The notes under the pieces are model-generated. The model had not been told where the DNA came from. It did no database searches and saw only the letters and a list, made by a program, of their open reading frames with translations. From Viola odorata (taxonomy: Eukaryota > Streptophyta > Magnoliopsida > Malpighiales > Violaceae), in contig OY829539.1 of assembly GCA_963691705.1 (NCBI GenBank), forward strand, positions 22,428,407 to 22,492,406: 64,000 nucleotides of DNA. Reading direction: 5' to 3'. Position numbers and translations under genes: made by a program. Within the stretch, counting starts at the first letter, position 1. The number at the start of each line of letters is the position of its first letter. Positions 12,106-23,219 of this stretch are shown here, piece by piece.

Positions 12106-15100
12106 ATGCTTATTCATGTGAAAATCTTCATGGGTGGAACATGGATTCTACTTCCAAAACTGCATTATGTAGATGCAGTGGAAGAATTTTTTTTTATTGA
12201 GCATGATATGCTGACACTAGATGATATACACAAAAGAGTAGTGGAGTGTGGATTCCATGCAACAGCTCGCTATTATGAGGCAAAATATCCATGGCAAGAT
12301 ATGGAGGAAGGATGCAGGGGCTTGAGGAAGGAGAAATATCTAAAGAGAATCACTGTAGAGATGTTGACCAATGGTGAGGATACATTAGAAGTTTATGTGG
12401 ATAATGGAGTCAACACCCCCATGTTTGTTTTCAATCTTGACAGTAGTGATGAAGAAGTGGAAGATGTGATTCCTAGTGATGAAAATGGAGTAGGGGGTGT
12501 TTCTAGTGATATGTGTGCAATTGCTGGTGCTGATAGTGGAGTAAGGGGTGTTCCTCTGCTCCTACCATATGTAGATGATCTTCTGGTGGAGAGTTGTTGT
12601 GAGGTTGGGGGTCAGAATGGGGAGAACAATGAACCAGTGGGAAATGATGAGGATGTTGTGGTGAGCCTGGAGGTCAAGATGGAGAGAACACTGAACTAGT
12701 GGGAAATGATGATGGGGGAAGAGATGAGGAGGGCAATGGACCATTGGGAAATGATGAGGATGTTGTGGTGGAGAGTTGTGATGAGGACAGTGCTACAGAG
12801 TATGTAGAGAGTAATGAAGAGAGTAATGATAGGGGGGCTGCAACTACTCTCAATTCAGAAGATAGGCTTAGGGCTGGTGCAAGGCCCAATGGAGAGAAAG
12901 ATGGGCCTGAAATTAAAGGTGCTTGTGATTATGGGCTTGATGAAGAAGGAAATGGAGATGATAAGCACAGTTATGACAGCCATGTTGACAGAACTTACCC
13001 TTGGGAAATGGAGGGTGAAGGCAGTAGTGCCTCTGAAGAGTTAAGTGACTTTGCATACTCAGAGGATGATGAAGAACAATTTGAAGGGTTTGATATAGAG
13101 ACTGAGGAATTGGCTAAGGAATTTGAGAGAGGAAATGTGGGGGATGGGGGAGCAAATGTGGGGGATGGGAGAGCAAATGTGGATGTTGAGCAAGGAGCAA
13201 ATGTGAGTGTTCAGCAAGGCAGAACTGACAGGGGTAATAGGCCACCATTACCAACTTTTGGTCCAGATGTTCCTAATGTGGAAACAGATGAAGAGGATAG
13301 TGATATATTAGAGAGCCCCCCTTGTTCTGAGAGTGAGGATGAAATAGTAAGGATGAAGAATAAATTTCCAGTATTCAATGAGAGTAGGGATATGGCTGGA
13401 ATAATCAGATTAGAGGTTGGAATGTTGTTTGCCAGTCCTACTATCTTTAGGAAGGCCTTGAAGCGTTACTCACTGCAGATTGGACATGATCATAAGTTTC
13501 TGAAGAATGAGAAGAGTAGGATCACTGCCACTTGCAAGAATGGTTGTGGATGGAGAATATACGCTTCACCATCAGCGGACAGGACCTCATTCCAAATTAA
13601 GACCTTTCGAAGCACTCACTACTGTGGAAAGGATATAGATCACAGTAGAGCATCTGCCAAATGGATTGCTGAGATGTATTTGGCAGACTTCAAGGATAAT
13701 ATAGATACTGATTTGAGTATCCTTGCAAGTAGGGTGAATAGAGAACAATTTGTGGCAGTTTCACGATTTAAGATAGTGAGGGCGAAGAAAATAGCACAAA
13801 CTATGATTGAGGGGGAGCATAGTGAGCAATATAGGTTGTTGTGGAATTACGCAGAGGCAATTAAAAAGTCAAATCCTGGGAGCATAGTGAAAATAACTGC
13901 TCCACGAGATGTCTTCACCAGGTTGTACATGTGTCTTGCAGCTTGTAAGCGGGGATTTTTGCAAGGATGTCGGCCATTCATAGGCATTGATGGTTGTCAT
14001 TTGAAAGGGAGATACAAGGGTCACTTATTATCAGCAATAGGAAAGGGTGCTAATGGTAATCTATTTCCTATTGCATGGTTAGTGGTGGATTCTGAGTGCA
14101 AGGACAACTGGTTATGGTTTCTTAAGAGGTTAGAAGAAGACATTGGGCAACTTGATGAATGGTGCTTCATATCTGACAAGCAAAAGGTAAGTTTCACCCT
14201 TTCTCTTGTGCTTATTTTAATTTTCTATAACTCTATCTAACATATGCTTATTTATGCAGGGTTTGCAAACAATATTTGACACTGTGCTTAAGGATGTGGA
14301 TCATAGGTATTGTGTGAGACACATTTGGAATAATTTCAAGGGTGAATTTGGGGGTAGCAAATATTTTAAAGACCAACTGTGGGAGGCTGCTAGATCATAC
14401 ACAGTCACCAAGTTCAACATCCATATGGACAAAATCAAGTGTGAAAGTCCAACTGTATTTGTATGGTTGAAGAGTATACCACCTCAGAGATGGTCAACGC
14501 ATGCTTTCAACCCATGGGTGATGTGTGACCTTCTCCTGAATAATCTTTCAGAAAGTTTCAATTCTTACATTAGGTAATGTTTTACTTTCTATTGTACAAA
14601 TTATTTCGTGTACTTTATTTTGCGTGTGTTATAAGGTAGTTGAGTTTCTTCATGTTTGCGTGTGAAGCTTGCAAGGAAAAAACCAATATTGACATGCCTG
14701 GAGATAATTAGAAAATTGCTCATGAGGAGGTTTTACATAAAATATCAAGGGATGATGTTGTATGAGGGGACAATCTGTCCAAGATGGTTCACTAGGCTAG
14801 AGAAATGGATTCAAGAGTGTCAATCTTTCATTGTGTATCCTCATTCTCATCTGTATAAGTTTGAAATAGAGCATATTACTGGAGAAAAATGCATTTGTGA
14901 CTTGCAGCTAAGGACTTGTTCATTCAGAAGGTGGGACCTAACTGGAGTGCCTTGCAGGCATGCAGTAGCTGCCATCTTGTTCTTGAGGAAAAGTCCTCAT
15001 GACTATGTTCATGTGGCTTACCGAAAGGACATATTCCTTGAATCATACAAAGATGGTATTCTACCTGTTCCAGATCAAAGTGAGTAGCTAGTGGTTCAAG

Positions 15101-15682
15101 GGCATCATGATGTGGGGCCTCCAGAACGTATGCTACAAAGTGGTAGACCCAGGCATAAGAGAAGGAGGGAAGCTGGAGAGACTGGTCCATCTATCCCAAC
15201 CAGAACGAATAGGTCTGGGTTGGTGATGACATGCAGGAATTGTAGAGGCAAAAACCATAACACAAGGACTTGTCCACTACCTATGAGGTTAGACATACCA
15301 CCTTTGAGGAAGAAAAAGAGAAAAACCCCTGAAGTAACCCCTGAATCTGAGCCTGCAATGCAGGTACATTTATCCCTTCATTTAATCTTTTAAATTTGAT
15401 GTTTGCAATATCTATGTCTAATTATCTACTTGTTTTGCGTTATAGGAAAATGTAAATGCAAGTGAAGCTAGGTTTTCAAGGACATCCACACCAGCCGCAG
15501 ACACTTCTCCATCACCTGCAACAATGCCATCTACGAATGTTGGTCAGACATCAAGGCAAAGGCCTAAGAAGAAGAGGACATGGAGACCCCCTAGAGTTAG
15601 TGGCACAAATCTCCCACCAAGGCCACAAACTAGGTCCAGTGCGTCTCAGCCAGACCCAGCCACACGAGGTACAAGAAGCTAG
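12106..15682 (+). pseudogene. MULE (MuDR-type) transposase, damaged
   Basis: The transposase would cut and rejoin DNA at the TIRs. Domains in order: N-terminal PB1-like region (MLIHVKIFMGGTW, to about 12420); a long acidic linker with internal repeats of VGNDEDVVV; MuDR DNA-binding region (13400-13620); MULE catalytic domain with FIGIDGCHLKG and FISDKQKG; SWIM finger region (14880-14980); and a CCHC knuckle CRNCRGKNHNTRTC (15232-15273). Likely introns are 14187-14259, about 14574-14667 and 15364-15445. Lesions: one base is missing near 12663, where the repeat unit reads GTGGTG-AG; the second intron junction does not keep frame with any obvious GT-AG pair; the SWIM motif has CSF where CSC is expected (14917-14925); and TAG 15085-15087 stands where family members have Trp. 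The frame then resumes to TAG 15680-15682. Confidence 0.85.
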
Positions 15683-16390
15683 GCTGGGAATGAAGGGGGA
15701 ACTCCAATGTCAAACAATCATGTGTATTCCAAGAAGTGGATACCATGATATGCATACATGTTGAACTTTTGTGAATGATTTTGTGTTTGTTGCAGACATG
15801 ATGATCACTTTTGTGTAGTTTGTTGCCAAATTGTGTACAGTTGTGATGTAAGTGTATACTTTGGTGCTTAATGGAATAACTATTTAAGGAACTTGTGATG
15901 TACACTTGATGTGTAAGTGTATAATTTTGTGCTTAATGTAATAGCTATTTAGGGAACTTGTGATGTACACTTGATGTGTAAGTGTATAATTTTGTGCAAA
16001 TTGGAACATCAGTTGTAGGCCACTTTTGATGACTTTGAGAATTTTTTTAGCATATTTTGTGGTTATCGTAAGGGAAATTCTTGTTGCGTAAATGCTTAAC
16101 ATAATTTTGTGCTTATTGCGTAAATTTTTAGCATGTATACGCACTTGTAATTGCTTAATAACTTAAAAATATCGATACAAACCGTCTTACTTATAAATTT
16201 TGTCTGAAGTAACGAAAATATTTAGCGAAATCAAATATAAGTAATCAACATATTACATAAATTGGATATTACATATTTCAAGCAAACCAGGGGCTTCATT
16301 ACCCAAAATAAAACCCTAAAATTACCTAAATTAAAACCCAAATGAATACCATAAAATTACCCAAATTAAAACCCTAAAAATTCAACAGAT
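15683..16390. other. Non-coding gap between the two converging MULE genes
   Basis: A/T-rich sequence with TTGTG-rich words. It should contain the 3' UTRs and terminators of both genes. The only structure I see is a 65-bp tandem repeat (next entry). Confidence 0.6.
15843..16001. repeat. 65-bp tandem repeat, about 2.4 copies
   Basis: Copies begin with GTAAGTGTATA at 15848, 15913 and 15978, an exact 65-bp period. Each contains TTGTGCTTAATG and GGAACTTGTGATGTACACTT. They lie downstream of the transposase stop, in the intergenic space of the MULE. Confidence 0.8.
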
Positions 16391-16846
16391 TCAAGCCCTA
16401 AAAATTACAATAGCAATCAAGAATAATTGGAGAAGGATTGCAAGACACAGGACGATAGACGAATAATTACTCCTATTATTAACCACTGCTGCTGGGTAAA
16501 TTGGTATCGCAGCAACAATCTCCTTCAAATCCCTGTGGATCACCTCGCATTGTTCCTTAAGACACTCCATAATATCATCCTTAACCGCAACCCAGTCATT
16601 AATTTCATCCCCACGAACGTTCGGTACAAAACCACCTTGCACATTGCACCATGCCCACAATCCACACTCACCATTCGCACATTTATAGTACAACCTACCT
16701 GGGTTACTCGTCGATTCTGATATCTTAACCACCGTTCTTACCCCGCACTTGCACAATCTGTTCTTGAATCGTAGGTATGATGCTCTACCATTTCCTTTGC
16801 CATTTCCTGCAGAAGCCGTGAATGAGTGATTGCTCGATGAAGCCAT
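16391..16846 (-). CDS. GRF-type zinc-finger protein carried by the MULE
   Basis: Start ATG 16844-16846 (MASSSNHSFT), 151 residues, no break. Residues about 30-67 form a GRF zinc finger: CKCG at 32-35, NPGRLYYKC, then CGLWAWC. This family binds nucleic acid and occurs in several DNA-processing enzymes and in many plant transposon-associated small proteins. Residues about 130-149 (IVLCLAILLQLFLIAIVIF) are strongly hydrophobic and could be a C-terminal membrane anchor. The frame stays open upstream to 17053, so a longer start inside the TIR is possible. I prefer MASSSN because the upstream part is low-complexity Arg/Glu/Lys. Its promoter would lie in the right TIR. Its role in transposition is unknown. 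It is the only intact ORF of the element. Confidence 0.78.
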   Translation of the reverse strand: MASSSNHSFTASAGNGKGNGRASYLRFKNRLCKCGVRTVVKISESTSNPGRLYYKCANGECGLWAWCNVQGGFVPNVRGDEINDWVAVKDDIMECLKEQCEVIHRDLKEIVAAIPIYPAAVVNNRSNYSSIVLCLAILLQLFLIAIVIFRA

Positions 16847-17044
16847 GGCGATGGAGATGGAAAATGACTCGTTCCCAAAAGATCCAACCTTCCGTTCTTC
16901 GTCTTCCGCTTTGTATTCTGTTCTTCGTCTTCTGTTCTTCATCTTCCGCTTCGTCTTCTGTTCTTTTTCTGTTCCAAACCCTAACAAAATCGCCTCTCTT
17001 CTCTTCACTCTCTCTTCCTCCCTTTCAGTTGAATTTAAACACCA

Positions 17045-17261
17045 TTTAAACACTTAATTAATTAATTACAAGGTGACTGGTTAAAAAAGAGAAGGAAACC
17101 GGTTGTAGGGAGTTAGACTGACGGGTCCGTTGGTCAAAGTGGATGGAGACTACACCTTGCTCGGTCAACGTAGTTCAGGGGAGGCGTATTAGCATTTTTG
17201 AAGTACAAGGGAAGTATTTGTTTTTCGCAGTTAGTATAGGGGTGCTTTAAGCTATTACCCC
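17045..17261 (-). repeat. MULE right terminal inverted repeat
   Basis: Read on the minus strand from 17261 it begins GGGGTAATAGCTTAAAGCAC and matches the left repeat through to GTGTTTAAA. It differs by one extra G at the outer end and scattered substitutions. It is followed directly by the right copy of the target duplication. Confidence 0.88.
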
Positions 17262-17270
17262 ATCAAAAAA

Positions 17271-17856
17271 TCATTTAGGTGCTGTTTCACAACGCAAAAT
17301 TTTCTGAAAATTTTGCAAAAGTGGAAAATTTTCCAAAAGCTGTTTCACAGTCAAAATTTTGCAAAATTTTCTATTTTGCAAACATTTTCCAAATTTTTTT
17401 TTTACTCTAGTTCAATAAATCCATATTGTTAATCTAAAAAATAAAATGTTATTTTAGACATATCTACCCTTATGTAGATTGATACAAATTGTGCTAAAAA
17501 TACTTCATAATTGATATTTAACTAACTAATACTCCTAATTAAAATCATACGAGTAAAATTCAATGTTTAACATTGTAATGAATAACATTTTTGATCATGT
17601 TATTATCGAAAGTTACATTATGAAATAAATACAAACTCGATTTAAAACAAATAACTTCATACATCCTAAACAATTAAGAATAAATATGGCTAAATATACA
17701 CATTTTTTTAGCTTTGCAAAATGGAAAATTGTGCTAAAATTACTTCATAATTGATATTTATCTAAAATTAATCCTGGTAAATTGATTCCAATGTTCCAAT
17801 TATTTTTATTAATCAATACTCCTAATTAAATTCATACGAATAAAATTAGATCATAT
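17271..17856. other. AT-rich DNA with short inverted and direct repeats
   Basis: 17280-17400 is full of the self-complementary words AAAATTTT and GCAAAATTTTC, giving a possible cruciform. An imperfect direct repeat (GTGCTAAAA-TACTTCATAATTGATATTTA) occurs at about 17492 and 17732. No gene is visible. It is probably a decayed transposon end or matrix-attachment-like DNA; I cannot decide. Confidence 0.4.
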
Positions 17857-19708
17857 TTGTGCATATTTTTGTGTCTATGACTATATATACTTGTTCTTGC
17901 GTGTTTCTGTGTCTTTTAGATTAAGTAAAAAAACATTTAGGAGTCTTGGCCAATATCTTAGTATCTTGGCCAACTGTCTAGTCGTCAGAGTCTTGTGCAT
18001 GATTTCTGTTTTCAATTTTTGTGTGTTTTAGCTAGGATTTCTTGTTTTGTTGTGCTAATCTGAACTACACCTGTCTTGACACCCTGTTTGCCTCCCACCT
18101 AGATTTGAAAATGTATCAGTCGCCATTGACCCAGACCATATTACTAGGGTAAGAAATTGGGTTAACATATTCAATGCTTGTAAGGATACGTAATCCTGGT
18201 ATCCTTTAAGTATCCTAGGTACACATAATTAGGAGTTTTGGTGCTTAACACTAGAATCTGCATATCTGGATTGTTCTCCATTGTTTTCTCTTGAAAAATT
18301 CCTGATGACAAAAAACTGCCATTTGTAAATGAAGAAAGTGAGTCTTTAAGTACTGCATGTTGCTCGGGCTTTCTTTCCTCAACAAGTTAGAATGACCAGA
18401 GACCTTATCAAGGAGATGAAAATGAAAAAAATATGAAAAAAATATAACTTTCGTCTTGATATTTCTGCCTCATTAAGCATTGATATTCAAGAAACTTTGA
18501 ACATTTCACTCCTGTTAATTTTGTAAAGACTCAAAGAAAAAATCCAAGGAATAAGGGCAGTAGTCAAAAAGAGGAAGAAGTGAAAGAAACAGTGGTTGTT
18601 TGTCTTGTCTGCATGGTTCTGTCAAGGAGTGCTTGGAATTTTTAATTATGTGGATCTAGGATACTTGGGGCATTGAGCAGGCCTTGGTAATAAGAAAGTG
18701 GGATCTGGAAACTGATACATTTGAAAATCTAGGATTAAGGGGTGAATTGTTGAGTGCAGGTGTTGGTTCTGATTTTATTTTATGTCTTTTCTTTGTTTTG
18801 AGTCAGTCATGCTTGGGGGCAAGCATCGTTTAAGTGTGGGGAGATTTTATTGGCCATTAAATTCGCATATTTTTACCACTTAAATCCTATCGTATTGAGT
18901 GGAGAAACTATTTAAATTGTGCCAAATTTCCCTAATTGTGCAGATGTTCGAAGGAAGTGGCAAATACATGGAAAAATCAGTTTTGGAGCATGTACCAGAT
19001 AATCGGGCAATCTTGGCCGCAAGCTTGGCCAAGATTGCCAAGCTAGAGACGCGCTGGTCATGGAGTCAAGGAAGATGCGTTCTGGATTAGGACGACAGCT
19101 GGAGCCAATTTATTGGCAGAAGCGTTTGCAAGGAGGACTCTCGGATATTGATCCGATTTCATATTGAACAAACAATCTATCTTTTATTTTATTTTATTTT
19201 ATTTTCGAATTTGAACAATTTAGTTTTATCTCTAATTTGTAATTTTGAAGTTTGGATTTTGAAAGAACCGTGAGAGGTAGGGACTCTAGCCTTGGTTAAA
19301 GGTTAGGGAAGGCTGCCGATCAGGGACATCTTCCTTCTTCCAACTTATGGGTTGTGAAAAACTTGCTCTGTGATTATTCCCTTGAATACTGCAAATTTAA
19401 TTTGATTCATGTTCATCAATTATTTGTTTTTCTTCCCTAATTAATATGTCTAGCAACTAAACCACCCATTCTTGGTAAGGGCCGAGTGAGTTAAATCCCA
19501 TCTTCGTGAGATCAAAATACACTTCACAAACCATCTCCTTCCATAATCTCTCTAACCTTCGTTACAACAAACCGGTTCCTATTGTGCTCAAGACCCGATC
19601 ACTCTTGAGCCCATAAGTGAATTTGCAGCCAACCTCAAAAGGGGATGAGTCGAAACTAGAAAGGTTCAAGTAGGCAGCTAGCTTCGCCGAAGCTAGTAAG
19701 AGTTGGAG
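17857..19708 (+). mobile_element. Truncated Athila-like element (Z): 3' UTR and partial LTR
   Basis: 17857-18845 is the 3' untranslated region of an Athila-like element in plus orientation. It ends with GCTTGGGGGCAAGCAT and the purine-rich AAGTGTGGGGAG at about 18834-18846, the same pre-LTR signal as in element E (60060-60093). LTR sequence follows from about 18850. It contains the family landmark CACCCATTCTTGGTAAGGG (19466), two copies of the TTGGCC motif at 19011-19040, and a perfect small hairpin CTAGCTTCG/CGAAGCTAG near 19680. The coding part is missing, and the LTR breaks off at the inverted junction at 19709. Confidence 0.7.
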
Positions 19709-19839
19709 GATATAGTTCAGACCTGGTTGACGCCCTAGGGCCCTGGTTGACGCCCTAGTTCAGACATGGAAAGACAGTATCTAATTCATGTTTCCCTCCA
19801 ATCAGGGCCCTAGGGCGTTAATCAGGTCTGAACTATATC
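19709..19839. repeat. Hairpin at the junction of two inverted LTR pieces
   Basis: Two arms of about 41 bp, starting GATATAGTTCAGACCTG at 19709 and its inverted copy ending at 19839, enclose about 49 bp. The left arm also has a local duplication of CCTGGTTGACGCCCTAG. The loop contains GGAAAGACAGTATCTAATTC. Read on the minus strand it resembles the LTR passage of element E around 50000-50020 (TACTGTCTTCCC). It is therefore probably the meeting point of two oppositely oriented LTR fragments, not a separate MITE. I find no target duplication. Confidence 0.55.
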
Positions 19840-21006
19840 AGTTCTTTGCCCCCAAGCATGATTGACTCAAAACAAAGAAAAGACACACAAAACAAAATCA
19901 GAACCAACACCTACACTCAACAATTCACCCCTTAATCCTAGATTTTCAAATGTATCAGTTTCCATATCCCACTTCCTTATTACCAGGGCCTGCTCAATGC
20001 CCCAAGTATCCTAGATCCACACAATTAAAAATTCCAGGCACTCCTTGACAGAACCATGCAGACAAGACAAACAACCACTGTTTCCTTTACTTCTTCCTCT
20101 TTTTAACTACTACCCTTATTCCTTGCATTTTTTCTTCGAGTCTTTACAAAATTAATAGGAGTGAAATGTTCAAAGTTTCTTGAATATCAATGCTTAATGA
20201 GGGAGAAATATCAAGACGAAAGTTTTTTTTTTTCCATATTTTTTCATTTTCATCTCCTTGATAAGTTCTCTGGTCATTATAACTTGTTGAGGAAAGAATG
20301 CCCGAGTAGCATGTAGTACTTAAAGACTCACTTTCTTCATTTACAAATGGCAGTTTTGTGTCATCATGAATGTTTCAAGAGAAAACAATGGTGAACAGTC
20401 CAAATATGCAGATTCTGGTGTTAAGCACTAGAACTCCTAATTATGTGTACCTAGGATACTTAAAGGATACCAGGATTACATATCCTTACAAGCATTGAAT
20501 ATGTTAGCCCAATTTCCTACCCTAGTAATATGGTCTGGGGTCAATGGTGACTGATACATTTTCAAATCTAGGTGGAAGGCAAACATGGTGTCAAGACAGG
20601 TGTAGTTCAGATTAGCACAACAAAACATGAAATCCTAGCTAAAACACACAAAAATTGAAAACAGAAATCATACACAAGACTCTGACGACTAGATAGTTGG
20701 CCAAGATACTAAGATCATGGCCAAGACTCCTAAAATTTTTTTTACTTAATCTAAAAGACACAGAAACACGCAAGAACAAGTATATACAGTCATAGACACA
20801 CAAAAATATACACAAATACTCTCCCCACACTTGAAAGACACATTGTCCTCAATGTGAAGAAGAAGCGACTCTAAAACAAAGAAGAAGAAAGGAAAATAAA
20901 ATAAAAACAGAAAATAAAATAAAAGAAAAGACACAACCTGGGGGGGATACTAAGTGGCAGGATTGGATCTTACTGCAGATGGTGTAGTGGTCTGAGCTGG
21001 TTTGGG

Positions 21007-23219
21007 TTAATCATCGGAAGATTCATCTATTGTCTCTAAATCAAAATGCTCATCCACCTTGCGATGCAGACTGGCCATGGCTTTGTCTAAGGCATGTAGG
21101 ATGGTGTGGTGATGGCTAAGAGAGTCCTCAATCCTCTTAAATCTGGAATCTTGGGTGTCAAGGAGCTGCTGGATTTATTTCTTGGCTTCTATCTACTGGT
21201 TGTGGAAGAAGTTCTGGTTGTCCACGAAAATCTGAAGCATAGCCTGATGATGATCTAGGAGCTTCTGGATCCACTCTGGTAGAACAGGCTCCTCTTCCTC
21301 ATAGGGGTCTGATGGATGATCTTGGCCAAGATCAATTGCTGGGTCTGTCTCATCTTCTGGGAGCTTAATAGGTCTGAGCTTGAAGTCACCATTATTTTTC
21401 TTCCCATGGATATGCTCCTCGACTAGTGTAAAACCTACATTGAAACAAACAAAGCCTTTTTCCAAGAAGAAGTGGCCCATTTGGTCAAAAGCCTTAAGAT
21501 CCATAAGTTTTACACCACAGCTCTCATGCAAATTGGCAGAACCCAAATCTAGACCCCTAGCAGATTGGGCAAGATGGGAAATTAAGGTTCCCATGATGAG
21601 TTTTGGCACAGGTTCACAAGCCTGGATTTGCCTAACTATCCAATAGCCTAGATTAACTCTTTTCTTATGCAACATACACCAGAGGAGGAACGTTTCCAGT
21701 TTGGAAATGTTACCAAAAATAGCAGTTTTGCCATTCAGATTAAAGGACAAAATCCTTTGGAGAATCCTTAAAGTGGGATCTCAAATCTGATGGGCTTTAG
21801 CATTCTTTTCAAGTTTAATGTTCTGGTTTCCTGTGAGTTCCTTATAGGTTGTTGTTTTATCCCAGTTAGGGGGATAGTCAATCAAAGAATTCAGGTATAC
21901 ATCAGATTTAAGGCTATTAGCATCCACAAAACCAAGCATAATATTAAAATCATTAATAGAGACATGCGACCAGACGTTACACAATCTAAAGTTGACCACG
22001 TCAGCAGCATGCAAATCAGGATTACCCCTACTAATAGCATACAAGACATCCTGGTCTAACCAAAAGGAGGTATGAAGTTCAAGGCACAACTCAGAGTAAG
22101 CAGGTATATCAAGCATAAAAAAAGATTCCCAACCCAAGCTAATGATGAAATTTCTGGTCCTATTGCCAACACCCAATGCATCCAAAAAGGAAAAATCAAG
22201 TTTCGCAAAAGCAACAATTTCATAAGCATGCTTTCTAATTAATCTGGCCTTGAGGTCTGGTGTGTCAAACCTCAAGAAACCATTCAGTGTCTGCAGTGGA
22301 GGTACCTTAACATGCTTGGCCATAGACTTGGCCAAGACCGGTGCTTTTGCCTCTTGTTTCTGAGCTTGCTCCTCTGCCTCTTCCTCAAGGATTGGATCCT
22401 TTCCTTTGTCTTTCGCCATGGCTGACCTGGTCCTTTTGGCTGAGAGAGACTGCTCTTTCTCCATCTCCCTCTTCCTCTTCTTATCACCCTTTTTTTCTGT
22501 ATCTTCCCCCGCTTGAGACGTGGGAGGAGAATCTCGAGCTAAGAATTTCGCCACGACCTTCTTGTGGGCAATTTGCTTCACCTTGTACCCCTTTTTGGAG
22601 GTAGGGCACTCATCAACCTTAGGAGGCTCTTCCTCTAGCTCTTTCTTCGCCGATTTTGCCTTCACCGCTGCCTCTTTCAATACTCTCCTCGTCATCAATC
22701 TATCCCCTCTATCCTCAGCCGTCTGGCTCATTTTCTTGCTTTTTCTAACCAGCGACACTTCGTCTGAATTCGTGTCACTGACTAGCACGGAATCGTCAAT
22801 CCCCTTCCTAACCCTATATTCGACCTTACCCAATTCTTTTGCTTCTCTCGTTCATCTACGAGAGAAAGTCTTCTTCTTGTTGCAGGGGCGCTACTGGTCG
22901 CGCCGGCTAGGTTTTCCTCTAGGGGTGTGCAGAAAACAACATCGGGAGTAGACCCGACAGTTTTTGGTGTTTTTGCGACTAAAGAAGGGTTAGGATGTTC
23001 CTTTTGAGGGATAACGAGGGGGCTTGGTGAGCTTTCTAGGTCGCTAGTCATGGACAGGATGGTTCTTGCTATTTTGAGGCAAAAATCCAAATTTCTGGGA
23101 CTGGCTTGTTGGTGATCGGAGGCGGTGTTATAGGAGGAGGATGAGTATGTGGGAGTTTGCTCTAATTTTGGTGAGGGAGTAGGGGTTTCCTTGGAGGCTT
23201 TTGCTATGGTTTTAACCAT
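21007..23219 (-). pseudogene. Extra 3' ORF of element A (putative plant transposon protein type)
   Basis: Start MVKTIAKASK at 23219. A Ser/Pro-rich and then Lys/Glu-rich basic region (to about 22310) precedes a conserved globular part: FLRFDTPDLKARLI, ADVVNFRLCNVWSHVSIN, LLWCMLHKKRVNLG, DLKAFDQMGHFFLE. It ends in a helical tail to TAA 21007-21009. Elements C and E carry homologous ORFs in the same place. Breaks: a frame change near 22830, TGA at 21778-21780, stops near 21190. The family resembles sequences annotated as putative plant transposon protein; function is unknown. Athila elements often have an env-like gene here, but I see no transmembrane segment. The coding DNA contains the CTTGGCCAAG motif, including a 16-bp perfect palindrome at 21318-21333. 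Confidence 0.65.

Larger units (their letters stand above)
11145..17270. mobile_element. Mutator-like element (MULE), complete ends, 6.1 kb
   Basis: The element spans 11154-17261. It is bounded by about 220-bp terminal inverted repeats and flanked by an exact 9-bp duplication ATCAAAAAA (11145-11153 and 17262-17270), the target length of Mutator elements. Inside are two converging genes: a transposase on the plus strand and a GRF zinc-finger gene on the minus strand, separated by about 0.7 kb. This two-gene convergent layout recalls maize MuDR (mudrA and mudrB), although the second protein here is not recognisably MURB. The transposase has several lesions, so this copy probably cannot move by itself. 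Confidence 0.9.
17857..20835. repeat. Large imperfect inverted repeat, arms about 1 kb
   Basis: The left arm (17857-18845) matches the reverse complement of the right arm (19848-20835) along nearly its full length, with perhaps 90 percent identity by eye. Shared landmarks: TTCTTGCGTGTTTCTGTGTC at 17894 and, inverted, near 20770; and GCTTGGGGGCAA at the inner ends. The spacer of about 1 kb is not symmetric. Both arms are 3' UTRs of the same retrotransposon family, Z in plus and A in minus orientation. Confidence 0.8.

Noticed and set aside
12640..12720. A small intron explaining the frame change in the MULE transposase
   Set aside because: GTGAGC is present, but no acceptor at a workable distance exists. 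Comparison with the internal repeat shows one missing G.
19709..19839. An independent foldback MITE
   Set aside because: There is no convincing target duplication, and the inner sequence resembles an LTR passage of the same family.
21007..23219. Envelope-like gene in the Athila-like elements
   Set aside because: Athila elements can carry env-like ORFs, but the extra ORFs in A, C and E show no signal peptide or membrane segment.
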